DNA of 64,000 nucleotides, from the NCBI GenBank assembly GCA_965246795.1, contig CBDFFN010000012.1, positions 62,001-126,000 on the forward strand, written 5' to 3'. A program made the translations under genes and the position numbers. The DNA is from JAJXWB01 sp965246795 (GTDB taxonomy: Bacteria; Pseudomonadota; Alphaproteobacteria; Rhizobiales; Beijerinckiaceae). Shown piece after piece: positions 1 through 8,547 of the stretch. The notes below the pieces were generated by a model. That model was not told the origin of the DNA. It worked only from the letters and a program-made list of their open reading frames with translations, and ran no database searches. Every line of letters begins with the position of its first letter. The first letter of the stretch is position 1.

Positions 1-1652
1 GTCTGCAACCGCATCACGCTCTCCCGGCCGAGCACGTCGGTCTGAGCGCGCTGACCGGCCGCCTGTTCCTCAAGGAACAGGCGCTCGCCACGACCCTCCG
101 CCGCCCGCTTGTCCTGCAAAAGCTGCGCGCTCTTCACGCCGATCTGCGCTGCTACTAGATCCTTCTGCTGGTCGGCGGTGGCACGCGCCTGCTCGGTCGC
201 CTGGCGCTGCGTCTGTGCTTCGCGCTCCTGCTCGAATGCTGCCTTCAACTGCGTCGCCAGTTGCTGACGCTGCCGTGCCAGCAGTAGTTCCGGCGGGATC
301 GCAGTCTCGCCAAGCCGGATTTCCTTCACGTCGACGCCCGCGCGACGGCCGTCCTCCTTGGCGAGTGCAAGGATTGCGGCTTCGAGAGCAGGGCGCTGCT
401 CAACCGTGTCCGCAACGGTCGTCGGCCGCGTGAACGTGCGCGTGGTGCCGTCCGCCTGCGATGTCGCAACGGTGATCTGCCCGCCGAAGACGTTGCGCAC
501 ATGTGAGCGGATCGCGGGGATGATGATGCGCTCCTCGACTTCCGCCTGCCCACCGACAGACGCGACGACGATCGGCGCGCGTTCCGGCGCAATCTGCACC
601 ACCGCGCGCAATTCCGTCGGCACCTGCCATCCCTCGACGATCGTGTTGATGGCGCGGTCATCACCGATGTCGCGCTGATCGACCGAACTCTCCTGCTGCA
701 CGAAGTCGCCTTTGGAATCGACGGCGAGCTTGATGAAGCGCTTCTGGAAACCACCCTTAAAGTTCAAGGTCGTTACGCGCGTAGAGACAAGGGTCACGCT
801 GTAGGCGTCGCGATTGAGATAATAATCGTTCGGCGGCAGCGACGTCGCCCAGACACCCTTGCAGCCGGCCGCCACGAGCTCGGCGACGAGCCCATCCACG
901 TCGACTTTCGCGGTTATTGGCGTGCAGTCCTTGCCGGGCTCCTGCACAGCCGAGCGCACGACGCCGACGGAGCCCGCGGGAACGCGCGTGATCTCGGTCG
1001 TGAGAGGCGAGTCGATCCGGCTCAGTCCATCGATATTATAAACGTCGTCCTGCCGGGTGGTGACGTCGCGCCCGTTCGGCTCATAACCGATGCGGACTTC
1101 GAACAATGCGAGATTGAGCGCATAGGTGCCCGGCTTGAGAACGCTAAGTTGCAGGCCTTTCTGCCCACCGTGCCGCAGGAAATATTCGGCCTCGATGAAG
1201 CTCTGAAAATCCTTCTCCGGCCAAGCGTCGGCCATGACTTGATCGTAGCGAAGATTTGCCCCGTCACGTGCAACGATACGTCCGTAAAAGCCCTGCGGCA
1301 CCGTCACCAGCGGCACCGTCGTCACCGCGTTGAAGACGTTGAACAGAAGCGAAACGCGCCAGGCGCCCGGCGGCACGATGCCGGCCTGATAACCGGTCTC
1401 GCCGTCGGTCGCGATGATCCGGTTTTCGGCAAGGTTCTTCGTTCCGTACAGCTTGTGCACGATGCCGACCTTGTCCGCCGGCACCCTGACGATGCTGGTG
1501 GCGAGAACGAACAGGACTGCAAGCAACGACAGGATTGTGCGGCCTGCGACTGTCAGAGATTGACGCACGGCCGGATCGAAGCGACCCGGCAGCAGGCGCG
1601 GCAATACCACGGCGAGCGCGATCGCGATCGCCGCGTAAACAACGTAACTCAT
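1..1652 (-). CDS. SPFH/Band 7 (prohibitin-like) membrane protein, 3' end cut by window
   Basis: Reading leftwards from an ATG at 1652, an open frame of about 550 codons runs off the window edge. Two hydrophobic N-terminal stretches (about residues 1-20 and 38-56) precede a segment beginning VPADKVGIV, typical of SPFH proteins that scaffold membrane microdomains. A long mixed region follows, and the last 85 visible residues are rich in Gln, Glu, Arg and Ala (EQEREAQTQRQATEQ), as in the coiled-coil tail of prohibitins and flotillins. No protease or NfeD-like partner is visible. It sits 166 bp behind a solute-binding protein gene on the same strand, so it may be co-transcribed. Family assignment is from recall of the fold pattern; the specific role is unknown. 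Confidence 0.8.
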   Translation of the reverse strand, partial: MSYVVYAAIAIALAVVLPRLLPGRFDPAVRQSLTVAGRTILSLLAVLFVLATSIVRVPADKVGIVHKLYGTKNLAENRIIATDGETGYQAGIVPPGAWRVSLLFNVFNAVTTVPLVTVPQGFYGRIVARDGANLRYDQVMADAWPEKDFQSFIEAEYFLRHGGQKGLQLSVLKPGTYALNLALFEVRIGYEPNGRDVTTRQDDVYNIDGLSRIDSPLTTEITRVPAGSVGVVRSAVQEPGKDCTPITAKVDVDGLVAELVAAGCKGVWATSLPPNDYYLNRDAYSVTLVSTRVTTLNFKGGFQKRFIKLAVDSKGDFVQQESSVDQRDIGDDRAINTIVEGWQVPTELRAVVQIAPERAPIVVASVGGQAEVEERIIIPAIRSHVRNVFGGQITVATSQADGTTRTFTRPTTVADTVEQRPALEAAILALAKEDGRRAGVDVKEIRLGETAIPPELLLARQRQQLATQLKAAFEQEREAQTQRQATEQARATADQQKDLVAAQIGVKSAQLLQDKRAAEGRGERLFLEEQAAGQRAQTDVLGRESVMRLQ

Positions 1653-1818
1653 GGAAAGTCTCCGATCGCCGCGTGGCGGTCAGAGACGCGCGCAGCGTAG
1701 GCGGCCTTGTGCGCTCGAATTGTTGCTGGCGTTTGCTTCCGCGGCACGTTGCGCGCCGTTACCGGCGTCACTGCTTCTTAAGCACGAACTTTTGATCGTC
1801 CGCACCCAAGGTCGGCGC

Positions 1819-3408
1819 TCAGCGCGTCGCGCCAACGTTCTTCGTCACGTTCCAGAACACCGGCACGGAGGCGCGGATGACACCCTCGATACCCTTCCGC
1901 ACCGCCATCGGTTGCAGATATTCGCCGAGCGGCACATGCGTCGAGATTGCGATCGCGCGCTCCTGCGCTTCGGCCGCGACCGCCTTCTGATCCTGCAAGC
2001 TCGTCGCGCGCAGAAACTTGTCGCGCAGACCTTCGAGTGTCGGATCACAGGGCCAGCCCGGCGCGGCCTTCGCACAGGATGCGTTCATGAACGACTGCAT
2101 CACAGGATCGAGCAAGTCGGCACCAACCCAAGACGTATGGACGAGCGCCCAACCATCCTTTTTCGCGCGGCGCGAGATCACCGTCTGCCAATCCATCGAT
2201 TGCATGTCGACGGTAAAACCTGCCCGCTCGAGCGCCTGTTTCGCAACCGGTCCGAGATTCACGAAACGCGACACGTCGGTGGCCGACAACAAGATCACCG
2301 GCGTGCCGTCGTAGCCGGCCTCTTTCAGAAGCACGCGCGCCTTCTCGTAGTTCGACGTGAGCTTGTCTTCCATCCCGGCGGTAGTGCCCATCGCGCTGTC
2401 GCAGGGATAGTCGCTCTTGCAGGTGCGGTAGTAGGCGGGGTCGCCGACCGACGCGCGAAGATAATCGTCCTGGTTCAGCGCATACCAGACGGCAGCGCGC
2501 ACCTTCGGATTGTCCATCGGCGGTACGAGCCAATTGAAGCGTAGTGTGTATTGCGCGCTGTTCGGCATATCGATCAGAGCAAGCGAACTGTCCTTTTTAG
2601 TGAGCGGTAGCAGATCGTGTGGCGGTTGTTCGACGATGTCGACCTCGCCGTTCTGAAGCGCATTCAGCGCCTGCTGCTGATCGTTGATCGCCACCCATTC
2701 GATGCGGTCGACCTTCGCAACCTTGCCGCCGGCGAGGCCGGAGGCAGGCTCGGCGCGCGGCTTATAATCGGCAAACTTCGTGTAAACGAGCTTGTCGCCG
2801 GCGCGCCATTCGTCCTTCTTGAACGCGAACGGTCCCGAGCCTGTGAAATCCGAGATCTGCGTGTTCGGGTCCGTCGCGGCGACGCGTTCCGGCATCATGA
2901 ACGGCACGTTCGACGACGGTTTTCCCAGCGCGTAGATCAGCAGACCCGTCGGCTCCTTCAATTCGAAGACGATCGTCTTCGCGTCGGGTGCCAAAAGCGC
3001 TTTCGTCAGTCCAAGAATCTTCTGGCCGATGGCATCTTTTGCCGCCCAGCGGCGGATGGAGGCGATGCAATCCGCTGCCGTCACCGGCGCACCATCGTGC
3101 CACTTCAAGCCGTCACGCAACGTGATCGTGGTGGTCAGCCCGTCCGGCGTGGTCGTGTAACCCTGCGCCATCTGCGGCTGCGTCTTGCCGTCCGCATCGG
3201 TCGCGAACAGCGTGTCGTAGATCATGTAGCCGTGGTTGCGGGTGATGTAGACGGTCGTCCAGATCGGATCGAGAATCTTGACGTCCGAATGCATGACGAT
3301 GCGCAACGTCGTATCGGCTGCCTGTGCCGGGCCGGGGGCTGCCGCGATTGCGGCCAGCAGCGGCGCGAGAAGCAGGCACAGCGCGCGCACCAGACGAGAG
3401 CGGTCCAT
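1819..3408 (-). CDS. ABC transporter substrate-binding protein, peptide/nickel family (SBP_bac_5)
   Basis: A 529-residue periplasmic binding protein. Residues 1-30 form a Sec signal peptide ending PAQA before ADTT, and the mature protein has the family 5 pattern: opening LRIVMHSDVKILDPIW, YDTLFATDADG, GLKWHDGAPVTAAD and GSGPFAFKKDEW. The family binds oligopeptides, opines or nickel for ABC import; the substrate cannot be read here. The ATG at 3408 is preferred because AAAGGA lies about 9 bp upstream and the signal peptide starts there; an in-frame start 42 bp upstream lacks this. No permease or ATPase genes accompany it in the window, so it is an orphan or its partners are elsewhere. Confidence 0.9.
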   Translation of the reverse strand: MDRSRLVRALCLLLAPLLAAIAAAPGPAQAADTTLRIVMHSDVKILDPIWTTVYITRNHGYMIYDTLFATDADGKTQPQMAQGYTTTPDGLTTTITLRDGLKWHDGAPVTAADCIASIRRWAAKDAIGQKILGLTKALLAPDAKTIVFELKEPTGLLIYALGKPSSNVPFMMPERVAATDPNTQISDFTGSGPFAFKKDEWRAGDKLVYTKFADYKPRAEPASGLAGGKVAKVDRIEWVAINDQQQALNALQNGEVDIVEQPPHDLLPLTKKDSSLALIDMPNSAQYTLRFNWLVPPMDNPKVRAAVWYALNQDDYLRASVGDPAYYRTCKSDYPCDSAMGTTAGMEDKLTSNYEKARVLLKEAGYDGTPVILLSATDVSRFVNLGPVAKQALERAGFTVDMQSMDWQTVISRRAKKDGWALVHTSWVGADLLDPVMQSFMNASCAKAAPGWPCDPTLEGLRDKFLRATSLQDQKAVAAEAQERAIAISTHVPLGEYLQPMAVRKGIEGVIRASVPVFWNVTKNVGATR

Positions 3409-3454
3409 CAAAGGTCCTTTCAGAGACCGGCAGGCGAGGAGCTTCGCCACCGTC

Positions 3455-3483
3455 GGGAATAAATCTCAAACATCCCGAGTCTG
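3455..3483 (+). promoter_or_regulatory. Candidate ECF sigma-factor promoter ahead of the metallophosphoesterase operon
   Basis: GGGAATAAA at 3455-3463 is followed after about 12 bp by CGAGTCTG at 3476-3483, about 28 bp before the ATG of the first operon gene. The GGGAA-type -35 resembles elements used by some ECF sigma factors, and this operon encodes an ECF sigma factor, so autoregulation is plausible. This is inference from one sequence. Confidence 0.3.
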
Positions 3484-3510
3484 ACCTTCGCACACCGTTT
3501 GGAGGCGCGC

Positions 3511-4458
3511 ATGGGACAGGACAAGGAAGACCGCGGCGTCGATCGCCGTTTCGCTTTGGAATGCATGGTTTGGGCCGGAACCGGCGTCCTCTGGACGGTC
3601 GCGGGGGGCGTGCCGTCATCGCGCCTCATCGGAAGCGCACAGGCGCAAGGCGCAACGGCGACCGGCACGAGCTTCGTTCAGATTTCGGACAGCCACATCG
3701 GGTTCAGCAAGCCGGCCAACCCGGACGCCTCGGCAACGCTGCGCGATGCTATCGATCGTGTGAAGGCGGTACCGTCGAAGCCCGCGTTCATGATCCACAC
3801 CGGCGACATCAGCCATCTTTCGAAGCCGGAGGAATTCGATGCGGCGGACCAGATCATCGGAGCATCGCGTCTCGACGTGCACTACGTGCCCGGCGAGCAT
3901 GACATCATCGACGAGGATCGCGGCAAACTTTATCTTGAGCGCTACGGCCGACGCGCGGGCGCAAAAGGCGCGGGTTGGTATTCGTTCGATGCAGGCGGCA
4001 TCCACTTCATCGGCCTCGTCAACGTCCTCGATCTCAAGGCCGGCGGCATGGGCAGCCTAGGCGGCGAACAGCTGGCTTGGCTCGCAGACGACATCAAGGA
4101 CCGCACGAGTTCGACGCCGATCGTCGTTTTCGCGCATATTCCTCTCTGGGTCGTCGCACCCGAATGGGGGTGGGGCACCGAGGACGGTGCGCAGGCGCTG
4201 AAGCTTCTCTCGCGCTTCGGCTCGGTGACGGTGCTCAACGGCCACATCCACCAGACGATGCAGAAGGTCGAAGGCAATGTCGCCTTCTACACCGCGCGCT
4301 CGACGGCCTTTCCGCAACCCGCGCCCGGCACGGCGTCTTCACCCGGACCGATGGTCGTTCCGGCCGGAGAGTTGCGAAAGGTTCTGGGCGTGCGCAGCGT
4401 GCTCTACAGCCCCGGCACGACATCGCTTGCCTTCACCGACACGACACTTGCGTCGTGA
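3511..4458 (+). CDS. Exported calcineurin-like metallophosphoesterase
   Basis: A 315-residue protein. The N terminus carries RRFAL followed by a hydrophobic stretch and AQAQG near residue 47, suggesting Tat or Sec export. The metallophosphatase motifs are in order: DSH in QISDSHIGF, GD in HTGDIS, GEHD (variant of GNHD), FAHIP and GHIH in LNGHIHQ, giving a two-metal hydrolase site acting in the periplasm. Substrate unknown. The ATG at 3511 has GGAGG five bases upstream and is preferred over a TTG at 3499. It is the first gene of an apparent operon with a cupredoxin (15 bp downstream), an ECF sigma factor and its anti-sigma factor. Confidence 0.9.
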   Translation: MGQDKEDRGVDRRFALECMVWAGTGVLWTVAGGVPSSRLIGSAQAQGATATGTSFVQISDSHIGFSKPANPDASATLRDAIDRVKAVPSKPAFMIHTGDISHLSKPEEFDAADQIIGASRLDVHYVPGEHDIIDEDRGKLYLERYGRRAGAKGAGWYSFDAGGIHFIGLVNVLDLKAGGMGSLGGEQLAWLADDIKDRTSSTPIVVFAHIPLWVVAPEWGWGTEDGAQALKLLSRFGSVTVLNGHIHQTMQKVEGNVAFYTARSTAFPQPAPGTASSPGPMVVPAGELRKVLGVRSVLYSPGTTSLAFTDTTLAS

Positions 4459-4472
4459 GGGGGGAGCGGCAG

Positions 4473-4787
4473 ATGTTTCGTCTCGTTCTTGCCGCCCTCG
4501 CGGGCACGATTGTCGCGGTGGTCGCAGCTTCCGCGAAAGCGGCCGATGTGACGATCGACAATTTCGCCTTCACGCCGGCCGAGATCACGGTCAAGGCAGG
4601 CGAGACGATCACCTTCGTCAATCACGACGACATTCCGCATTCGGTGGTCGCAAAGGCCGGGAGCTTCCGCTCGAAAGCCCTCGACACGGACGACAAATTC
4701 ACATTCACGTTCCAGACGGCGGGTGACTTTCCGTATTACTGCGGTCTTCATCCGCATATGACGGGGAAGGTCACCGTCGTCCCCTGA
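4473..4787 (+). CDS. Small periplasmic cupredoxin (amicyanin/plastocyanin-like)
   Basis: A 104-residue blue-copper-type protein with a signal peptide (residues 1-23, ending AKA). Residues 25-104 form one cupredoxin domain with likely type 1 copper ligands His56 (IPHSVV), Cys90, His93 and Met96 in YYCGLHPHM. It probably carries electrons or binds copper in the periplasm. The ATG at 4473 follows GGGGGAG. It lies between the metallophosphoesterase and the ECF sigma factor, which suggests a shared response, for example to copper or oxidative envelope stress; that role is inferred. Confidence 0.92.
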   Translation: MFRLVLAALAGTIVAVVAASAKAADVTIDNFAFTPAEITVKAGETITFVNHDDIPHSVVAKAGSFRSKALDTDDKFTFTFQTAGDFPYYCGLHPHMTGKVTVVP

Positions 4788-4854
4788 CGTGCGACCGCTG
4801 GCCGAAAATGCGGTCGCTGGACAGGCTTGCAGGCCGGCGACCGGACGGAGCACG

Positions 4855-5373
4855 ATGAAGAGCGACCGCGAGCGCCGCCTGTTCGCAGAGCTCGTCGTCC
4901 CGCATCTCGACGATGCCTACGGTCTCGCGCGATGGCTGAGCGGAAACAACGCCGACGCCGAAGACATTGTACAAGATGCCTGCATTCGCGCGCTCGCGTC
5001 GATCGAAACCGCGGTCATCCGAAGCGCAAAGGCGTGGCTGTTGACGATCGTGCGCAATGTCGCCTTCACACGCCTCGCCGCACACAAGAAGGCCGGGCTC
5101 GTCTTCGTCGGAGATGCGCTTTCTGACCTCGCCGGTGCCGGTAACGACGCGACGCCCGAAGAAGCCGTCATCGCCCGCGCCGACCATGCCGCGCTCGAGC
5201 GTGCGATCGCGCGGCTGCCACTGCAATTTCGCGAGGCCATCGTGATGCGCGACTTTCACGACCTGTCCTATCGCGAGATCGCCGATGCGACAGGCGTTCC
5301 CATCGGCACGGTGATGTCGCGGCTTGCGCGTGCGCGCGGCCTGCTGCTTGCCGGGCTCCAGGAGATTCGATGA
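4855..5373 (+). CDS. ECF-type RNA polymerase sigma factor
   Basis: A 172-residue extracytoplasmic-function sigma factor. Region 2 (about residues 12-75) contains DAEDIVQDACIRAL, which contacts core polymerase and the -10 element. Region 4 (about 105-165) has LPLQFREAIVMRDFHDLSY and the helix-turn-helix EIADATGVPIGTVMSRLARAR for the -35 element. The ATG at 4855 follows GGAG at 4847-4850; a longer reading from 4789 adds a non-homologous lead. Its stop overlaps the start of the anti-sigma gene by 4 bp, the usual coupled arrangement. The subgroup cannot be assigned from reading. Confidence 0.93.
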   Translation: MKSDRERRLFAELVVPHLDDAYGLARWLSGNNADAEDIVQDACIRALASIETAVIRSAKAWLLTIVRNVAFTRLAAHKKAGLVFVGDALSDLAGAGNDATPEEAVIARADHAALERAIARLPLQFREAIVMRDFHDLSYREIADATGVPIGTVMSRLARARGLLLAGLQEIR

Positions 5374-6149
5374 TGACAGAGGACGACACACTGCTCGTCC
5401 AGGCGCTCGTGGACGATGAACTCGATGCGCTTTCGGCCGCTGCGCTCGAAGCGCGCTTTGCCGCCGAGCCAGGCCTCGCGGCAGCCTACAGCCGCCTGCT
5501 TTCTCTCCGTGAGCAAATGCGGGCCATTCCGGCGGCACGCGCGCCGGATGCGCTGCGGGAACGCATCCATGCTTTGGCGAAACAGACGCCAGCGACGGGT
5601 GGTGCCCCGACGCAAGCTGTGCCTAAGCGCGCATCCTGGCCTGTCGCTGGCGCAATGGCGGCATCACTGCTGATTGGCGTCGGCGCCGGTTGGTTCGGCA
5701 CCACATTGACGCGGCCAACGGAGGAGACCCGTGCATTGGTCACTTCGCATGTGCGTGGGCTCGTCGCGGGCCGGCCCTTCGATGTCGAGTCGAGCGACAG
5801 CCATACGGTGCGGCCGTGGTTCGCGGGCAAGATCGCCGTCGCGCCGTTCGTCGTCGATCTTGCGTCGGACGGATTCCCGCTCGAAGGCGGACGCGTCGAT
5901 GTCGTCGACGGCGTCGCCGAACCGACGCTTGTCTACCGTCGCGGACAGCACACGATCAGCGTGACACGATTGCCGACCAGCAGCGAAGCGGCGGGCGCAC
6001 TTCGACCAGCGCGCAGAACCGTCGATGGTCACGCGGCGCTTGCATGGCGTGGTGGGGATGCGACCTACCTCGCGATTTCGGACGCGGCGTCCGGAGAACT
6101 CGACGCGTTGCAGACGGCGTTCGAACGCGCGCGGCAGGCGGGGCGCTAA
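5370..6149 (+). CDS. Membrane anti-sigma factor
   Basis: A 259-residue protein. The N-terminal 70 residues are helical (LVQALVDDELDALSAAALE..., the common start of membrane anti-sigma factors) and lack a Cys/His zinc motif, a single transmembrane segment lies at about residues 89-110, and the remaining 150 residues would be periplasmic. It should hold the upstream ECF sigma factor at the membrane until a periplasmic cue releases it. Translational coupling is shown by the 4-bp overlap with the sigma gene. The tail overlaps the convergent DUF815 gene by 4 bp. Confidence 0.88.
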   Translation: MMTEDDTLLVQALVDDELDALSAAALEARFAAEPGLAAAYSRLLSLREQMRAIPAARAPDALRERIHALAKQTPATGGAPTQAVPKRASWPVAGAMAASLLIGVGAGWFGTTLTRPTEETRALVTSHVRGLVAGRPFDVESSDSHTVRPWFAGKIAVAPFVVDLASDGFPLEGGRVDVVDGVAEPTLVYRRGQHTISVTRLPTSSEAAGALRPARRTVDGHAALAWRGGDATYLAISDAASGELDALQTAFERARQAGR

Positions 6150-7021
6150 CCCGTCGCTTTGCCCTGCCGGCCCGCGAAATCCTGGATGAACTGCCATGCG
6201 GTGCGGCCCGAACGTGCGCCGCGCGTCGTCGCCCATTCCAGCGCTTCGTGCTCGATCGCATCGCGGTCGCCGGCCAGCCCGAAATGCTCGCAATAGCCAA
6301 ACACCATCGCAAGATATTCGTCCTGGCTGCATTTGTGGAAGCCGAGCCAAAGGCCGAAGCGGTCCGACAGCGATACTTTCTCTTCGACCGCCTCGCCGGG
6401 ATTGATCGCGGTGGCGCGCTCGTTGTCCATCATGTCGCGCGGCAGGAGATGTCGGCGGTTCGACGTCGCGTAGAACAGGACGTTGTCCGGACGGCCTTCG
6501 ATGCCGCCTTCGAGTACCGCCTTCAACGACTTGTAGGATGTGTCGCCGCCATCGAAGGAAAGATCGTCGCAGAAGACGAGAAAGCGATAGGGCGTCGGAC
6601 GCAGGATCGCCATCAGCGCCGGGAGGCTTTCGATGTCCTCGCGATGGATTTCGACGAGTTTTAATCCCGGCGTGGCGCGCGCGATGTCGGCATGCACGGC
6701 CTTCACGAGCGATGACTTTCCCATCCCCCGCGCGCCCCACAACAGCGCGTTGTTCGCTGCAAGACCCTTCGCGAACCGCTCGGTGTTTTCGACGAGTTGG
6801 TCGCGCACGCGGTCGATGCCTTGCAGCAGGCCCATCTCGACGCGGTTCACTTTCGGCACGGGTTGCAGCGTGCCGGTCGCGGCCTGCCAGACGAAGGCGT
6901 CGGCTGTGGTGAAGTCGACTTTCCCTGCTGCGTCCGGCACACGGCGCTCCAACGCGTCAGCGATGCGAGTGAGAACGCCGAGCAGTGCAGCGTCGGCGGG
7001 CAGGGGTGATTGAGCCGTCAT
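6146..7021 (-). CDS. DUF815 family P-loop ATPase
   Basis: A 291-residue AAA-like ATPase. The Walker A motif GARGMGKSS lies near residue 97, and FLVFCDDLSF near residue 148 is the Walker B region. The motif RHLLPRDMMDNE and the sensor-like ATSNRR match DUF815 proteins, which are widespread in alphaproteobacteria but poorly characterised. It shares a 4-bp CTAA stop overlap with the convergent anti-sigma gene. The gene reads leftwards from an ATG at 7021, just downstream of a DUF1330 gene on the same strand (9-bp gap), so the two may be co-transcribed. Confidence 0.88.
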   Translation of the reverse strand: MTAQSPLPADAALLGVLTRIADALERRVPDAAGKVDFTTADAFVWQAATGTLQPVPKVNRVEMGLLQGIDRVRDQLVENTERFAKGLAANNALLWGARGMGKSSLVKAVHADIARATPGLKLVEIHREDIESLPALMAILRPTPYRFLVFCDDLSFDGGDTSYKSLKAVLEGGIEGRPDNVLFYATSNRRHLLPRDMMDNERATAINPGEAVEEKVSLSDRFGLWLGFHKCSQDEYLAMVFGYCEHFGLAGDRDAIEHEALEWATTRGARSGRTAWQFIQDFAGRQGKATG

Positions 7022-7030
7022 CGCTGCGGC

Positions 7031-7459
7031 CTACTGCGCTTCTCCGAACGTGTCACCCGGCACGCCGGGCTTCAGCCGCAACAGCCGGGAGTCAAGAAGC
7101 GCTGCCTGGCGGTGTTTAACGGCCTCGCGGTAGATCGGGTCGCGCAGCATATCAATGAACGCCTGACCGCTCGGATATTCGGCGATGAACACGAGGTCCC
7201 AGATTTCGTGCGACGGTCCGATCAACATCAGTTGCGGCACGCCGACCCAAAACTGCTTTCCGCCGAGTTTCTTGAACACCGGCCCGCTCTCGCGGGAGTA
7301 GGCACGATAGGCTTCACGACCGGAAACGTCACGGCCGTCGGAGTAGGCGGCCTTCTCGCGCAATCGGACGAGATTGAGCATGTGGATCGGCCCATCATCG
7401 GTGGGCAGGTCCTTGAAGTAGCCGAAGGACTCTTTGGTGGGGTCGATGTATCCGGCCAC
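7031..7459 (-). CDS. DUF1330 family protein
   Basis: A 142-residue cytoplasmic protein of the ferredoxin-like alpha+beta (dimeric barrel) class. GPIHMLNLVRLREKA near the start, YSRESGPVFKKLGG in the middle and FIAEYPSGQAFIDMLRDPIYREAVKHRQAALLDSRLLRL near the end match DUF1330. No enzyme activity can be assigned. It lies downstream of the NitT/TauT ABC genes on the same strand after a 75-bp gap that contains a GC-rich hairpin. Confidence 0.82.
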   Translation of the reverse strand: MAGYIDPTKESFGYFKDLPTDDGPIHMLNLVRLREKAAYSDGRDVSGREAYRAYSRESGPVFKKLGGKQFWVGVPQLMLIGPSHEIWDLVFIAEYPSGQAFIDMLRDPIYREAVKHRQAALLDSRLLRLKPGVPGDTFGEAQ

Positions 7460-7509
7460 GTTCTGCTCCCTGCTCTGCGTCTTTGCGGAGTAGGGTACAC
7501 GCCCGGCGC

Positions 7510-7527
7510 GGGCGGCAGTAGCCGCCC
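7510..7527 (-). terminator. GC hairpin after the ABC transporter genes
   Basis: GGGCGGC at 7510-7516, loop AGTA and GCCGCCC at 7521-7527 form a perfect 7-bp stem just beyond the stop of the solute-binding protein gene. No T-run follows on either strand, so it could be a weak or Rho-assisted terminator or a transcript-stabilising hairpin. Confidence 0.4.
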
Positions 7528-7534
7528 CGTCACA

Positions 7535-8497
7535 TCACGGCAGCGCGGTTGCCTTCGCGATGTAATCCGGCACGACAAAGGCCTTATAGTCCGGCTGCGC
7601 GGCGAGATTTCCGAGCGCGATCTGCGTCGTCATACTGACCGTCAGCGCCTCCGGCGTAATCGCGGCGCTTCCCGGATAGACCTTGTCGGCGATCATGCGC
7701 TTCACGGCCGTCTCGACGACGGCGGCATCGAGCGTCGGAAACTGCTTCTGTGCGATGGCGACGGTGCGATCGATATTCTTGCCCATGAAACGCAGCGCCA
7801 GTTCCATCGCGTTGGTGGTGCGCTGCGCGATGTCCGGATCAAGGTCCTTCTTCGCTGTCAGCGCCGAAAAGGCATAGGGACCGTAGAGCTTCGGGAAACC
7901 GAGCACGACCTTCATGCCTTTGGCGACGACTTGGTCGAGGCCCGGCTCGTACATCACGGCGATCTTCGCCTGTCCGGCCACGAGGGGGCCGGGCTCGCTG
8001 CCGATCTGGACGGGAATCATCTCCACGTCCTTCTGCGGGTCCATACCGTTTTCCTTCAGCAGCTTCAGGAAGAGCGACGTGCTCGTCGTCGGCATCTGTC
8101 CGACGACGACCTTCTGGCCCTTCAGGTCCTTGACCGAGTCGAACTTGAAATCCGGCGCCGTTGCGATCCACACGGCGGCACCGTTGACGACGTTGCAGAA
8201 GATGCCGACCGGCGCGCCTTTCGACGCTGCGATCGCTGTCCATTCCGGCCCATGCAGCGAGATCTGCGCACTGCCCGACAGCACCGCCGACAGTGCGACG
8301 CTCGGCGCGCCCGCCGTCTCCTTTGTCACATCGAGGCCCTGCTTGACGAAGAAACCTTCGTCCATCGCGACATAGAGCGGCAGGTAGAGCAGCGATTGGA
8401 AGGCCTGCGAGATCGTCACCTTCTTGTTCTGCGCCCAGGCCGGGGTGGCGACGATAAGGCAGGCGAGAAGCGCGCAGGCGTGTGACAGACGTTTCAT
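7535..8497 (-). CDS. ABC transporter substrate-binding protein, NitT/TauT (NMT1/THI5-like)
   Basis: A 320-residue periplasmic binding protein: signal peptide residues 1-22 ending PAWA, then KVTISQAFQSLLYLPLYVAMDEGFFVKQGLDV, the characteristic opening of SsuA/TauA/NMT1-like proteins. The family binds nitrate, sulfonates, taurine or pyrimidine precursors; the ligand is not evident. The ATG at 8497 has AAAGGA upstream and starts the signal peptide; a start 30 bp further out is less likely. It is the third gene of an ABC operon, after ATPase and permease. Confidence 0.9.
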   Translation of the reverse strand: MKRLSHACALLACLIVATPAWAQNKKVTISQAFQSLLYLPLYVAMDEGFFVKQGLDVTKETAGAPSVALSAVLSGSAQISLHGPEWTAIAASKGAPVGIFCNVVNGAAVWIATAPDFKFDSVKDLKGQKVVVGQMPTTSTSLFLKLLKENGMDPQKDVEMIPVQIGSEPGPLVAGQAKIAVMYEPGLDQVVAKGMKVVLGFPKLYGPYAFSALTAKKDLDPDIAQRTTNAMELALRFMGKNIDRTVAIAQKQFPTLDAAVVETAVKRMIADKVYPGSAAITPEALTVSMTTQIALGNLAAQPDYKAFVVPDYIAKATALP

Positions 8498-8547
8498 CGG
8501 CGATCCTTTACGAAACTCAGACTTCAAACATCAGACTTGCAGGCGGT

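Noticed and set aside
3511..4458. Metallophosphoesterase as an LpxH replacing the missing LpxI
   Set aside because: It carries an export signal and lacks the LpxH motif pattern; the LpxH reaction takes place in the cytoplasm.
7010..8485. Long plus-strand open frame opposite the DUF1330 and NMT1-like genes
   Set aside because: It crosses two recognised minus-strand genes, has no family match and is rich in Arg and His as in shadow frames.
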